A stretch of 64,000 nt of DNA from Shewanella sp. Isolate13 (GTDB lineage Bacteria > Pseudomonadota > Gammaproteobacteria > Enterobacterales > Shewanellaceae). The DNA is taken from NCBI RefSeq assembly GCF_022398325.1, contig NZ_JAKEVD010000006.1, positions 62,001 through 126,000 on the forward strand, given 5' to 3'. Positions 26,225 through 35,840 of the stretch are shown piece by piece; the first letter of the stretch is position 1; each line of letters opens with the position of its first letter. The notes under the pieces were generated by a model that had not been told where the DNA came from, searched no databases, and saw nothing but the letters and a program-made list of their open reading frames with translations. The position numbers were made by a program, and so were the translations under genes.

Positions 26225-26413
26225 GCTATCGCTTCCTTTCTGTTACTGTCTATTCTGTAAAAAAATAGCCAATCCATTTGTGAATGCTTCTAATACAATA
26301 GCTTAGTTTGCCGCCAAATACCGAATATTTTTAACATGTGCACTACCGATTCATTCGCCCATATGAGCCTAACTCACCCTGCCTTCACTTAAGCGATGAT
26401 GGAATTCAAGCAA

Positions 26414-26444
26414 TAAAAAGCCCGCGATAAACATCGCGGGCTCT
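26414..26444 (-). terminator. Rho-independent terminator of the ABC export operon
   Basis: On the minus strand AGCCCGCGAT pairs with ATCGCGGGCT around GTTT and is followed by TTTTATTG. It lies about 20 bp after the permease stop codon. Confidence 0.9.
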
Positions 26445-26460
26445 TTGAAAGCTGACATGT

Positions 26461-27774
26461 TTAATCCCGCTGCAGAGCGATAATTGGGTCAAGCTTGGCT
26501 GCCTTATTCGCAGGATAGAGTCCAAAACCAACACCAATTGTCATACAGACCCCAAGTGCTAACAGAATCGAAAAGGGAGACCAAGCCACAGGCCAACCCG
26601 CGGCCGAGGAGATAATCAATGCGAGCAATAGCCCAACACCGATACCAATAATGCCGCCCGTACCCGATATGGCAATACTCTCGATGAGAAACTGACGTGC
26701 AATATCTTTACGCTTAGCCCCTAACGCACGTAGTAGACCTATCTCCCCGGTACGCTCTAAAATGGTTGCGAGCATAATATTCATGATGCCGATCCCGCCA
26801 ACCAGCAGGGATATGCCTGCAACACAGGCCATCACGATATTAAAGATTTGCTGAGTTTTCTGGTGTTGGGCAAGCAAGTCCGCTGGAACCACTACATCGA
26901 AATCTTTTTCGCCCCCATGACGCCGATTAAGCAAATGTTGTAAGCTTTTTGCTGCCAAGGAAGGCTCAATACCATCGGCGAGCGCTAACTTAAATGAATC
27001 GAGTTCATTCTCTAGGGTATTAAAGTGCATCTTTTTGAGCGCAGTGGTTAGCGGAATAAACACTTGATTGCGCTCACCGCCTAACTTCACCCCTTGAATA
27101 CTCGCCTTGCTGCTCTCTTTCTCCGACAGCACCCCCACAACGCTGAACCATTGATGGTTCACCTTTATTAGGCTGCCAATCGCACTACCTTGGGGAAATA
27201 GGCTTCTCGCCGCCTCGGGACCAAGTACTGCAACCTGCTGGTAATAAGCTTCATCCTTTTCGTTAAGGGTGCGCCCCTCCCCTAATGGCAAAGCACTGAG
27301 CTCAAAATAACTAGGAGTGACACCTAAAACCTGTGCGTCACTGCGACCTTTAAGACTAAATAGGCTGAATACTTTAACCTTCTTCTCGGCGCTCCAATTC
27401 TGAACGAATGGTAAGGTATCGCGGGCACTATCTATGTCTCTAAGACTGAGGCCTATACTGTGTTCTCGAACCGACTTTAGCGCCTCACCCTCGGCGCTAC
27501 GAGCATTAACCACCAAGTTTTTAACGCCCATCGATTCGATCATCTTTAAGGCTTCGCGCTCGGCGCCTTCCCCCACGCTGAGCATGGCGATGACAGCGCC
27601 AACGCCGAAGATCATCCCCAGCAACGTCAAGGACGTCCGTAGTTTATGATGACGCATCTCATCAAAAGCCTGCTTTATGCCTTCCCAGTACACAGCTAAG
27701 GGTAAGCCCGCTTTCTTCATCGACTTATTATTAAATCTTTGTTCTATCTTCACTGGCACTCTATTGACGGTCAT
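26461..27774 (-). CDS. MacB/FtsX-type ABC transporter permease
   Basis: 437 residues. The first membrane helix (residues about 46-66, TSLTLLGMIFGVGAVIAML) is followed by a MacB-like periplasmic core domain and then an FtsX domain with three helices. The diagnostic block GIGIMNIMLATILERTGEIGLLRALGA sits near residues 325-351. Unlike MacB it has no fused ATPase; that is the separate gene at 31.3-32.0 kb. It overlaps the third adaptor gene by 4 bp. The family works in mechanotransmission-type export of peptides, lipoproteins or drugs. Confidence 0.9.
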   Translation of the reverse strand: MTVNRVPVKIEQRFNNKSMKKAGLPLAVYWEGIKQAFDEMRHHKLRTSLTLLGMIFGVGAVIAMLSVGEGAEREALKMIESMGVKNLVVNARSAEGEALKSVREHSIGLSLRDIDSARDTLPFVQNWSAEKKVKVFSLFSLKGRSDAQVLGVTPSYFELSALPLGEGRTLNEKDEAYYQQVAVLGPEAARSLFPQGSAIGSLIKVNHQWFSVVGVLSEKESSKASIQGVKLGGERNQVFIPLTTALKKMHFNTLENELDSFKLALADGIEPSLAAKSLQHLLNRRHGGEKDFDVVVPADLLAQHQKTQQIFNIVMACVAGISLLVGGIGIMNIMLATILERTGEIGLLRALGAKRKDIARQFLIESIAISGTGGIIGIGVGLLLALIISSAAGWPVAWSPFSILLALGVCMTIGVGFGLYPANKAAKLDPIIALQRD

Positions 27775-29024
27775 ACTCGATTCCTTTTCGGCGGAGTGGT
27801 CAGCGCGATAACATCGCCTTGCTCTAATCCTTCGGTGACAACTGTCCTATTTAAACTGCGATTGCCTAATTTAACCGTTCGCTTTGCAAAGCCTGCCGAT
27901 GTCTTTATGTAAACCCAGTATTCACCCGATTTTTGAAACAGTGCTTGATTCGGTACGGTAACCACATCGTTCAGATCCAGCGCGTGTACCATGGCATTAA
28001 CTTGTCGTCCTGGCTGCATGATTTCCGTCAACGTCTTATCCAACGTCACTGTGATCTGAAAATAGTTAACCGGGCTATCTTGCTCTTTGGCTTTTGCCAA
28101 AGCATCGAGTTGGGTCAAGGTGCCAGTAATCGGCAATTCAGGATAAGCATCTAGGTGCAAGGTGACAGGTTTGCCTACCGCTAAACCTAAGGCCTCTGAC
28201 TCCAAGACATATAACTTAGCCTGCATCTTTGAGGTATCGGGTAGCAGACCGATAGTCATCCCCGACCACATCATATCTCCTGCGACAGGTAAGGCGCCGT
28301 TCCAGCCAGCTTGCGCCACAAATAGACCATCATGGGGCGCCACAATTTCCATCTGCTTTAAGTTACTGGAGTAGCGGCTCATCTTAGCCTTATGCCCCTT
28401 CTGCTTAAGCTTGATTAGCTCTTGCTCCGCCTGCGCTTGTGATCCATGTTGACCTAATCCCCAGTCGTAAAACTGCATTTTAGCTTCTAGGTAATCTTGG
28501 TTGCGCATCTGGTCGATAATATCGATTTTTGTATAAACACGTTCATCGTCACTGAAGAAACGTTCGGCTAAATCTTGTTCCTGAGCGGTCACCTTAGTGT
28601 CGGTGTTCAAACTCTTATCTATGGTCTTGTCTTTTTGTGTCTGGATTTGACTGTCTAGACCTAAACGGTCGTAATCAAGCTGCTCCATCTCTAACTTGAA
28701 GCTCTCTCGAGTCGAGTCCATTTTAGCCACGACATCACCCGCTTTAACTTCACTAAAGTTATCGATAATCCAAGCGAGAGACTGCGGACCACGAAGTCCT
28801 GTAGGAACGTTGACTGTCGTCGAGTTGCTTGCCTCTAACTCGCCAGATGCAGGAATATCGACTTTAAAGTCGGAACGATTCACTTCGACAGTTAATACTC
28901 CTGCATTATCTGCTCCGCCGCAGCCACTCAGTCCAATCGCTGACACCACAAATACACTGGCTAAAATTTGTCTGCAGGCTTTAACAGGCTTTAGCACCCC
29001 CCTTTTGCTCTCTTGTCCTATCAT
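27771..29024 (-). CDS. HlyD/MacA-type periplasmic adaptor, lipoprotein (third of three)
   Basis: 417 residues. The N-terminal signal ends in lipobox LSGC near residue 35, so it is probably lipid-anchored. A biotinyl-lipoyl-like half motif (VDIPASGELEASNSTTVNVP) is followed by a helical hairpin (residues about 110-215), the second lipoyl half (IVAPHDGLFV), a beta-barrel and a C-terminal region (VTVPNQALFQKSGEYWVYI). The architecture matches ABC-linked membrane-fusion proteins such as MacA. It overlaps its neighbours by 4 bp on both sides. Confidence 0.88.
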   Translation of the reverse strand: MIGQESKRGVLKPVKACRQILASVFVVSAIGLSGCGGADNAGVLTVEVNRSDFKVDIPASGELEASNSTTVNVPTGLRGPQSLAWIIDNFSEVKAGDVVAKMDSTRESFKLEMEQLDYDRLGLDSQIQTQKDKTIDKSLNTDTKVTAQEQDLAERFFSDDERVYTKIDIIDQMRNQDYLEAKMQFYDWGLGQHGSQAQAEQELIKLKQKGHKAKMSRYSSNLKQMEIVAPHDGLFVAQAGWNGALPVAGDMMWSGMTIGLLPDTSKMQAKLYVLESEALGLAVGKPVTLHLDAYPELPITGTLTQLDALAKAKEQDSPVNYFQITVTLDKTLTEIMQPGRQVNAMVHALDLNDVVTVPNQALFQKSGEYWVYIKTSAGFAKRTVKLGNRSLNRTVVTEGLEQGDVIALTTPPKRNRV

Positions 29025-30187
29025 GGCAGTAATACCTCTTCACCCTCTTTTAACCCTGAGGTAATTGTTACCCGCTCCTTACCCATAGCACCTAGCGCAA
29101 CATATTGTTTTGTACTTCTAAATAACCCAGGCTTCAATACATATGCCTGACCTCGGTCGTAATGAACCGCATCGAGAGACAGTAATAAATCTGGGCTGTT
29201 ATTGGTTATATCGATGCTGATCTTCGCCGTCATCCCGGGGCGCATAAGCTCGGTATCCGGCTGTGCTATGCTGGCTACGGCATCGAAGATCACCAACGGC
29301 ACATCTTGATTTTTCACTCTAAATACAGCGCCAAGCTCAATGATCTCGCCGTTAAAACTCTTTTCAGGGTTAGCATCGAGGCGGATCTTCAACTTTTGAC
29401 CCACTTTAACTCGTCCCGCTTCCACCTCTGGAATGGTCATATTCACCTGCATATGTTGCAGATCCGGAATACTAAGTACCGAATCACCAACGAAGATATT
29501 TTGCCCCTCGGCGACCTTATTACCCTGCTGATCGTTGCCATAGACCACCATACCATCACGCGGCGCAATGAGTGTCATCGACTGTATGCCCTTCTCTAGC
29601 GTCGACACTTCGGCGGCAAACTTTTGTTGATCGCCAGCCAACATTTTCATTCGCTGCTCGGCGCCTTTGATCTCAAGCTCAATCTTTTGATTGATCAGAG
29701 TGACACGATCTTTGGCAATAACGGCATCTCTTAAGTATTTCTGCTTGTCGATGACGGAGACGGTTTCATCAGAGATATCCACTTTCATCTGACTCTTCTC
29801 TTGATTCATCTTAGCTTCGGCAAGTTCAAGTTTTAGCTCCTCAAGCTTCTTGGCATTTCTAAGCTTTGAGGTCTCGATATCTTGAATTGTCGTCTCTAAT
29901 TCTGCAGCCTTAACCGATAGTCTTTGGCTCAGGTTGGAGGTGTCTAATTGAGCAACCCTATCGCCCTTTTTCACCTCACTGCCTTCTGGCGCTAACATTT
30001 TCACCTGGTATTGCCATACTCTGCGCAGAGCCGGTGGTTTAAGACTCACAGTATTTGCCGAAACCAGCTCACCTGTCACCTCTATCTGCTGCTCTAACAC
30101 TCCGGTTTCGGCCTTGGTGATCGCTGAGTCTTGGCAAGCGGTTAGAAATGTGCCAAGCACCAATACACTGATTAGATTAAACTTCAT
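29021..30187 (-). CDS. HlyD/MacA-type periplasmic adaptor, lipoprotein (second of three)
   Basis: 388 residues with a lipoprotein signal (lipobox LTAC near residue 18). The lipoyl half QIEVTGELVSANTVSLKPP is followed by a strongly helical, Lys/Glu-rich hairpin (residues about 80-200) and the return half SMTLIAPRDGMVVYG. The beta-barrel domain contains GQKLKIRLDANPEKSFNGEI. It is related to, but clearly different from, its two neighbours, so this is not a simple recent duplication. 4-bp overlaps join it to the adaptor genes on either side. Confidence 0.88.
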   Translation of the reverse strand: MKFNLISVLVLGTFLTACQDSAITKAETGVLEQQIEVTGELVSANTVSLKPPALRRVWQYQVKMLAPEGSEVKKGDRVAQLDTSNLSQRLSVKAAELETTIQDIETSKLRNAKKLEELKLELAEAKMNQEKSQMKVDISDETVSVIDKQKYLRDAVIAKDRVTLINQKIELEIKGAEQRMKMLAGDQQKFAAEVSTLEKGIQSMTLIAPRDGMVVYGNDQQGNKVAEGQNIFVGDSVLSIPDLQHMQVNMTIPEVEAGRVKVGQKLKIRLDANPEKSFNGEIIELGAVFRVKNQDVPLVIFDAVASIAQPDTELMRPGMTAKISIDITNNSPDLLLSLDAVHYDRGQAYVLKPGLFRSTKQYVALGAMGKERVTITSGLKEGEEVLLP

Positions 30188-31296
30188 GATGGTGTCACTC
30201 CAGCTTCGACTAACACGCTCATTCCAGGAATAATTTCCACACGCTCATCTGGACTGAACTTAATCGACACTCTAAACCAGTTACTGTTGCCCCATGCCGT
30301 CTGCTTTTTGGCCTGACGGCTAACCTCGGCCACATTACCACTAAGCACCACTTGAGACTGAGAATCGAGCCTTAAGCGCACCGGCTCGCCTAGCTTAATC
30401 CGGTCAACATCGACCTCATTCACCCAAGCGATAATTTCAAGATCGTTTAACGCCGGAATCGTGACCACTTGACGGCCGATTCTGGCGTTGTCACCGACGG
30501 CATATTTTTTATCTGTCCATGGATCTCTTGAATAGAGCACAGGCCCTGCAATTTCGGCGCGGATCTCAAGTTGCTCAAGCCCTAACAGCGCCTGTGAAAG
30601 CTCCAGTTCGGCGCGTTTTTTATCGATAGCAAGCTGTGAAAGGGACGCTTTACGCTTATCTTGGATCTCGCTTAAGGCTTGGCGCTTCTTGGCAAGTTCC
30701 GACTCCGCCTTGAGTTGATTAAACTGATTATCGGCATAGTCTTTTGCAGCGATAAAGTCTGCAGGGATAGCGGCATCAAGCTCGGCTTTTTCAAGTTCGA
30801 GTTTAGCCTGTTTGAGTTCAAACTGAGCCTGTAATAACTGTGCATTTAGCTCAATAGACTGGCTTTGCTCCTGAGCTTTGACCCTTAATAAACTGCCTTC
30901 CAACTGCTCGATACGATTGTCGATTTCGCTTTTATCGAAGATCACTACCACTTGGCCCGGCTCCGCCAAGCTGCCTTCAGGCATCATCCACTGAATTTGA
31001 TAAAGCCAGGTATCGCCAGCTTTCGGTACAATAAACGCCTGCGAAACAACCGAGGCAACCTGTCCTGTAAGCAATAAGGGCATCGACTCACTGCTATTGA
31101 TTGACGCTGTCTCACCTTCCAAAACTGCTGCGATGGGCTGCTCAGAGCTTGCAACAGCCTTAGTACTTAGAGCAGAACTCATCAAAAATGTGACTGATAA
31201 GCCCAGCGCTAAGTTAACTAGTGCTAAGTTAAATCGCTTGCAACGGCTCCCAGCCATGACCTTTGGCTTCTTGTTGACATTAAGCGGCATTTTCAC
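30184..31296 (-). CDS. HlyD-type periplasmic adaptor (first of three)
   Basis: 370 residues with a signal sequence (residues about 22-50, ending AVA) and no lipobox Cys at the cleavage region, so likely soluble or signal-anchored in the periplasm. Lipoyl-like strands, a coiled-coil hairpin (residues about 130-230, rich in Gln/Lys/Glu/Leu), then [27 protein letters not shown] and the beta-barrel [18 protein letters not shown] block are seen. It overlaps the upstream ATPase gene by 17 bp and the next adaptor by 4 bp. Confidence 0.85.
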   Translation of the reverse strand: MKMPLNVNKKPKVMAGSRCKRFNLALVNLALGLSVTFLMSSALSTKAVASSEQPIAAVLEGETASINSSESMPLLLTGQVASVVSQAFIVPKAGDTWLYQIQWMMPEGSLAEPGQVVVIFDKSEIDNRIEQLEGSLLRVKAQEQSQSIELNAQLLQAQFELKQAKLELEKAELDAAIPADFIAAKDYADNQFNQLKAESELAKKRQALSEIQDKRKASLSQLAIDKKRAELELSQALLGLEQLEIRAEIAGPVLYSRDPWTDKKYAVGDNARIGRQVVTIPALNDLEIIAWVNEVDVDRIKLGEPVRLRLDSQSQVVLSGNVAEVSRQAKKQTAWGNSNWFRVSIKFSPDERVEIIPGMSVLVEAGVTPS

Positions 31297-31966
31297 CTCT
31301 TTCCTCTATCTCAACGATATCGCCATCTCGCATGCGGATAATGCGCTGAGCATAAGCGGCGACCTCCTCTTCATGAGTCACTAAGATGATGGTCTGGCCG
31401 GCTTTATGCAGCTCGGTAAACAGCGCCATAATCTCAACCGAAGTTTTACTATCGAGCGCGCCAGTTGGCTCATCGGCCAACAAAATCGCCGGCTTATTCA
31501 CTAAAGAGCGAGCAATGGCGACACGCTGTCTTTGACCACCGGATAACTGGTTAGGCCGATGATCATGACGGGCTCCGAGTCCAACACGTTTTAGCAGCTC
31601 GAGGGCATAGCCCTTATCTTGTTCGGCTTCGGCTGAAAACCTTAAGGGAAGCAACACGTTTTGCAGCGCAGATAAACGCGGTAACAGATGAAAGCTTTGG
31701 AACACAAAGCCTATCTCCTTGTTGCGCACAGCAGACAAGGCATCATCATCTAATTCGGCGACCTGTTGATCATTTAAGCTATAACAGCCCGAAGTAGGCT
31801 TATCGAGACAACCTATGATGTTCATTAAGGTCGACTTGCCTGAGCCTGATGGCCCCATAATGGCGACGAACTCATTTCTCGCAATAGAGAAACTCACCCC
31901 ATTGAGCGCTTTCACGCAGCTGTCGCCCATTGGGTACTGTTTGGTTAATTCATGAACTTTAATCAT
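31280..31966 (-). CDS. MacB/LolD-type ABC transporter ATP-binding protein
   Basis: About 228 residues from the ATG at 31966; a TTG at 31993 would add nine. Walker A is GPSGSGKST, followed by the Q-loop in [19 protein letters not shown], the signature [15 protein letters not shown], Walker B ILLADEP and the H-loop VTHEEE. These place it in the LolD/MacB subfamily, whose partners are FtsX-type permeases like the one at the end of this operon. It energises that permease from the cytoplasm. It is the first gene of the five-gene operon. Confidence 0.92.
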   Translation of the reverse strand: MIKVHELTKQYPMGDSCVKALNGVSFSIARNEFVAIMGPSGSGKSTLMNIIGCLDKPTSGCYSLNDQQVAELDDDALSAVRNKEIGFVFQSFHLLPRLSALQNVLLPLRFSAEAEQDKGYALELLKRVGLGARHDHRPNQLSGGQRQRVAIARSLVNKPAILLADEPTGALDSKTSVEIMALFTELHKAGQTIILVTHEEEVAAYAQRIIRMRDGDIVEIEERGENAA

Positions 31967-32316
31967 AAAGTGCTCATATGGCTGGATTAACAATCATCAT
32001 AGATAAGCCCTATCATACAGATAAGCGCTAGTTAGCTAATTGGTTAATCTGCAAAAATTTGTAAATTATCGTCATTTTATCTATCGGACAACGATAGTGA
32101 CTCAATGTTCGAAAGGAAAGGCTAAAATCGATAAGAGAAGAGCTTTAAGGCGCATTAACATTACAGCAGGGCATGGTATTATCCTTGTTTTAGCGATCCC
32201 AATCCTTATGGGATCATCGGCTTAAGCTACATAGACGCATGTCAAAACACAAGTCATGTCATACTGAAATGGCGCGACTTGAAGGATATTCACCTAGACA
32301 GTTCATCTAACCGACT
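31967..32316. other. 350-bp gap upstream of the ABC operon
   Basis: This gap lies between the ABC operon start and the end of a small membrane-protein gene on the same strand, so the operon promoter is expected here. A 61-codon plus-strand frame (32040-32225) shows no domain and is not called. I see no strong operator or terminator. Confidence 0.4.
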
Positions 32317-32706
32317 TTAGTTGCAAAGGGCTCCGGCTAAGGTAAAACCTGCAAGCAGCACAAAAAACATCCATTGAAATAGTCGCTTAAGCGGCGCCTC
32401 AAGATCACTCATAAAACCGATATAGATTTGCCAAATGGCAAACAAGACGAAATTAAGCGCAATAAACAGCAATACCCCAAAACTTTGCATCGGTGAGATA
32501 GCCTCAAAACCGCAGCTTAATAGCACCAAGCTAGACAGAACTAAAAAAACTGACACATAGTGAAAGAGACAATGCATCACCGCCTTAGCCCCTGCATCAA
32601 AATCTGCATCTAGCACAGGCTTTAAATAGTGAGTACGGCCATAAGTAAAGTGGCCAACTGCGGTTATGACGGCAATGATGCCCGCAGTCAGTAGGTAAAA
32701 ATTCAT
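32317..32706 (-). CDS. Small polytopic membrane protein, unknown
   Basis: 129 residues with four hydrophobic segments (about 4-20, 45-65, 73-95 and 108-127). Conserved-looking polar residues lie in the first loop (GHFTYGRTHYLKPVLDADF). The ATG is at 32704-32706. I do not recognise the family with certainty. It could be a four-helix bundle of the inner membrane. It appears to be a single-gene unit. Confidence 0.65.
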   Translation of the reverse strand: MNFYLLTAGIIAVITAVGHFTYGRTHYLKPVLDADFDAGAKAVMHCLFHYVSVFLVLSSLVLLSCGFEAISPMQSFGVLLFIALNFVLFAIWQIYIGFMSDLEAPLKRLFQWMFFVLLAGFTLAGALCN

Positions 32707-32917
32707 CAGCTACTCCAAAACAGATTAACGTACGACAAGACGCTAAGACTTGGAAAACAACTTACTCAAGCCATTAGCTATCAGTAGTAGACAGGAAATT
32801 CGTAAAAATTCTTACAACAAAACTCACGTTAAAAACCAAAAGAGCAACCTAATGAATATGATTGCTCTATTGTGATTGCTCAATTATTAGAGGTAGTTGA
32901 GTATCAAGGCTTAAGCC

Positions 32918-33322
32918 TTACATAGTCACCATGCTCCAGTAATCGAGACGCTTTTCTGGCTCAGCCAGTATGCTTTTACACGTCTCTTTATACTTCCCCA
33001 TCAGAGAACCTAAGCTTTTTTCGTTTGGCATCGCCGCTCTATGCTTCTGTGCAGCGGCCGTGATAGCCGCAGAGACCTGCTCTTCTGTATGAAACTGTTT
33101 CGCAAGCTGTTCGGCTTGCTCACCTGATAGCTTTAACCGCTCTACCACAGCCGCCATTTGGGGCGCATCCATCGCAGAAATGGCGTCGGTTGCGATATGG
33201 TAATAGGCTGCGCAATCGGCAAGCTCGCTAACAAAGGCGTCTTCCGCCTCCCCAGCCAGGCTATTAAAAGACAGTGCACTGGCACCGAGTACAATGATGG
33301 TGAGTGGGATCTTTGCAAACAT
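32918..33322 (-). CDS. Hypothetical secreted (periplasmic) protein
   Basis: 134 residues. Residues 1-23 form a signal peptide ending SLAGE. The mature part is all-helical in appearance and has two cysteines (CAAYYHIATDAI and YKETCKSIL), which could form a disulphide bond. Similar small secreted helical proteins with a C-A-A-Y-Y pattern occur in marine gammaproteobacteria, but their role is unknown to me. Confidence 0.65.
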   Translation of the reverse strand: MFAKIPLTIIVLGASALSFNSLAGEAEDAFVSELADCAAYYHIATDAISAMDAPQMAAVVERLKLSGEQAEQLAKQFHTEEQVSAAITAAAQKHRAAMPNEKSLGSLMGKYKETCKSILAEPEKRLDYWSMVTM

Positions 33323-33574
33323 CGAAGGTTATCCTTTTCTTTTTAGTTGCGAATAGTTAACACTTAACCTTTATTTCTACTTTAGCTTTTAGTGAATATC
33401 AAGCCCATGACGAAATAACTCATTCTCTTTTTTAAAAGACGACAACTCAGAATGCGCAAATTAGTGCTATTTTGATAATGAGCCTCACTGCTAGAGCTGC
33501 AGTCGAGGCTCTTGGAGAGCGGGGGATGAGTCACTGACTTCTATTGGGAGTGTTAACCCAATAAAAAATATCCG

Positions 33575-34177
33575 CTATGACTCCTCATAATTCAATAGCT
33601 TATCCTTCAAGCCTTGCTTTACTTCTGGCCATTCCTTATCGATGATTGAGTAGATAACAGTGTCTCTGACCGTGTCATTCTTCAAAATTTGATGATTGCG
33701 CAAAATGCCATCTTGGTTTGCACCTAGGCGACAAATCGCTTGCCGAGCCACCTGATTGTGAACATGGGTTCTAAACTCTACGGCCATTACATCTAGCGTT
33801 TCGAAGGCATAACTAAGAAGTAGTAATTTTGCCTCAGTGTTAACAGCCGAGCGTTGAGCACTCTTTGAATACCAAGTGTAACCAATTTCTAATCGACGAT
33901 GTTGCTGCTGCCAGTTACAGATCCGGGTGCAACCAACAATCTCACCTGAATAGCGATCACGCACCGCAAAGGCGAGCGCTTCTCCTCTAGACTCAGCCTC
34001 TAATGCCGTTTCGATATAGGCTTTCATTTCGTCTGGGTGAGGAACGGATGTGTACCAAAGCTCCCATAAGTTACCGTCTGCAACGGCAATGCTTAACGCC
34101 GCTTGATGTTCCAGTGTCAGAGGCTCTAGAACGATATGCTCACCCTCTAGACTGGTTTCTTTTTGTTCAACGTTCAC
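33575..34177 (-). CDS. GNAT-family N-acetyltransferase (RimJ/RimL-like)
   Basis: 200 residues. The RimJ-like opening (EGEHIVLEPLTLEHQAAL), GYTWYSKSAQRSAVNTEAKLLLLSYAFETL and VEFRTHVHNQVARQAICRLGA show a GNAT fold that uses acetyl-CoA. Members acetylate ribosomal-protein N-termini, antibiotics or small amines; the substrate is unknown here. It starts with an ATG at 34177 with AGGAGGT about 6 nt upstream. It is monocistronic by appearance. Confidence 0.87.
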   Translation of the reverse strand: MNVEQKETSLEGEHIVLEPLTLEHQAALSIAVADGNLWELWYTSVPHPDEMKAYIETALEAESRGEALAFAVRDRYSGEIVGCTRICNWQQQHRRLEIGYTWYSKSAQRSAVNTEAKLLLLSYAFETLDVMAVEFRTHVHNQVARQAICRLGANQDGILRNHQILKNDTVRDTVIYSIIDKEWPEVKQGLKDKLLNYEES

Positions 34178-34372
34178 ATAACCTCCTGTCTTTTTATTAT
34201 TCTAAGCTAACATGCTCGATGACGAATTTTAACGAACTATCGATGAAATCGATTCAACTGCCTGTTTATAACTGCCTGTGTTTAACAGTCTGTGCCAATT
34301 AACTAAGTTCTGATAGCTAAGTTATGAACTTAACTTTTACGATAACACCTAACTTTACAGCTTAACGCCCTG

Positions 34373-34921
34373 CTACAGATATCGAGCAAAACTCTTACCG
34401 TCTTTCAACGCTTTGGTAGACGCTTTAATCGCAGGTGTTCCTAAGTAAAGAAAGCCGACTATTTGATCACAATTTTCTAGACCGAGTAACCGATGAACAT
34501 TGGCATCAAAGGCCAGTTCGCCAGTACGCCATATACCGCCCAAGCCTTGTGCAAAAGCGGCTTGCTGCATCGCGAAAAGTGCACAGCCTGCAGCGAGTGA
34601 CTGCTCGATTTCAGGAACCTTTGGGTGGGGTCTATGCTTAGCGACCACAGTGATCACCATAGGCGCCCTAAGAGGCATATTCTTTGCCTTAGCAATAAAC
34701 TCCTCGTCGGCTCCCTTAGCTTGCAAGGCTTTAGCAAAAATATCGCCAAGGCGATCTAACCCATCCTCTTGGGCAATAATAAACTCCCAAGGAGTAAGGC
34801 CAGCATGATCCGGCGCACGAGTCGCTGCATCGAGAATATGCTGCAACTGTTGCTCATCAGGCGCAGGGGCAACTAGCCTTGGGGTGGATTGGCGAGTTAG
34901 TAATAATTCTAATGCGTCCAA
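34373..34921 (-). CDS. YdjA-like nitroreductase family protein
   Basis: An FMN-dependent nitroreductase of the small YdjA type. TTG at 34921 is chosen because AAGGA lies 7 nt upstream and the resulting 182 residues match YdjA (183); an in-frame ATG at 35011 would add a 30-residue tail with no family match. Diagnostic stretches are LDALELLLTRQSTPRL, DAATRAPDHAGLTPWEF and AAGCALFAMQQAAFAQGLGGIWRTG. It reduces nitro- or quinone-like compounds in vitro; the physiological substrate is unclear. Confidence 0.85.
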   Translation of the reverse strand: MDALELLLTRQSTPRLVAPAPDEQQLQHILDAATRAPDHAGLTPWEFIIAQEDGLDRLGDIFAKALQAKGADEEFIAKAKNMPLRAPMVITVVAKHRPHPKVPEIEQSLAAGCALFAMQQAAFAQGLGGIWRTGELAFDANVHRLLGLENCDQIVGFLYLGTPAIKASTKALKDGKSFARYL

Positions 34922-35160
34922 CGGATTATCCTTAATAAACGTTTTAGGAGAAAAGAATGACTTGAGTCTCAAGTCGTAATCGAGAATATCAAGTGGGTAA
35001 AAATAATCCACTCATATTAATGAAATTTAACCCGCAGACACAAGCACGATACAAGATTAACCCGCGCTTTAACAAGAGAGCAAAGCAGAACATCAGGCAG
35101 TAAAAATCCCCCTGGCTAAGTGGGATCTGAATTCATTGCCGTAAACAGTGGCAGTGAAGT

Positions 35161-35754
35161 TTAAGCGATACCATTACGTTTAGCGATATAGTAGTCAAGG
35201 CTTGTGTAACGCCCTCCCCCCATAAATAACAGAGCCAACAGCATAAATAGATAAGTCATCGCAAACTCAATACCATTATTCAAGATCACAAAATTCCCCG
35301 AACTTGTCAGCCATTCGTAATTACCATTTTCTTGTAAGATCGCTTTAGCCCGCTGTAATTTTTCCGCCGAGGCTAGAACATTCTCATTCGCTAACCAAGA
35401 ACTCGAGTCGGCGATCGCCAACCAACCATTTTCAATATGTACACTAAAGGCTGCAACGAACATGGTAAAAGCCAGTGGGATTGAGACAAACCGAGTGGCC
35501 AAGCCCACCACCAGCAAGGCACCGCCAAAAAACTCCGTGCCCGCGGCCAATGCCACCATCACCTCGGGAAAAGGTAAACCTAGCCCCCAATCAGGGTTAC
35601 CAAACCAGGCTGCGGTGTCACTAAAATTTGAAAGCTTATTATACCCCGCTTGCATCAACACCGGCGCTAAATACAAGCGTAACGCCAATGGTGCTATTCC
35701 CTCACCATGCTTCAATAGGCTAAGAAACTTTTTGTATAGATCCACAATTTGCAT
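35161..35754 (-). CDS. DoxX family membrane protein
   Basis: 197 residues. DoxX features: LRLYLAPVLMQAGYNKLSNF (residues about 24-43), LPFPEVMVALAAGTEFFGGALLVVGLATRFVSIPLAF, then two C-terminal membrane helices, giving four in all. A hydrophilic insertion of about 50 residues (around 105-155) separates helices three and four. DoxX proteins are linked to sulfur or redox processes in some organisms; no specific role can be read here. It is a single gene. Confidence 0.82.
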   Translation of the reverse strand: MQIVDLYKKFLSLLKHGEGIAPLALRLYLAPVLMQAGYNKLSNFSDTAAWFGNPDWGLGLPFPEVMVALAAGTEFFGGALLVVGLATRFVSIPLAFTMFVAAFSVHIENGWLAIADSSSWLANENVLASAEKLQRAKAILQENGNYEWLTSSGNFVILNNGIEFAMTYLFMLLALLFMGGGRYTSLDYYIAKRNGIA

Positions 35755-35840
35755 TTGATTTCCTCTTCAAAATAATCACTTAAGGGTCCAGGCTAAAGCG
35801 GCATTGTGACAATTAAAGTGCCCTGACTATACAGACCCTA

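Noticed and set aside
32040..32225. 61-codon plus-strand frame upstream of the ABC operon
   Set aside because: No recognisable domain; it occupies the expected promoter region of the operon.
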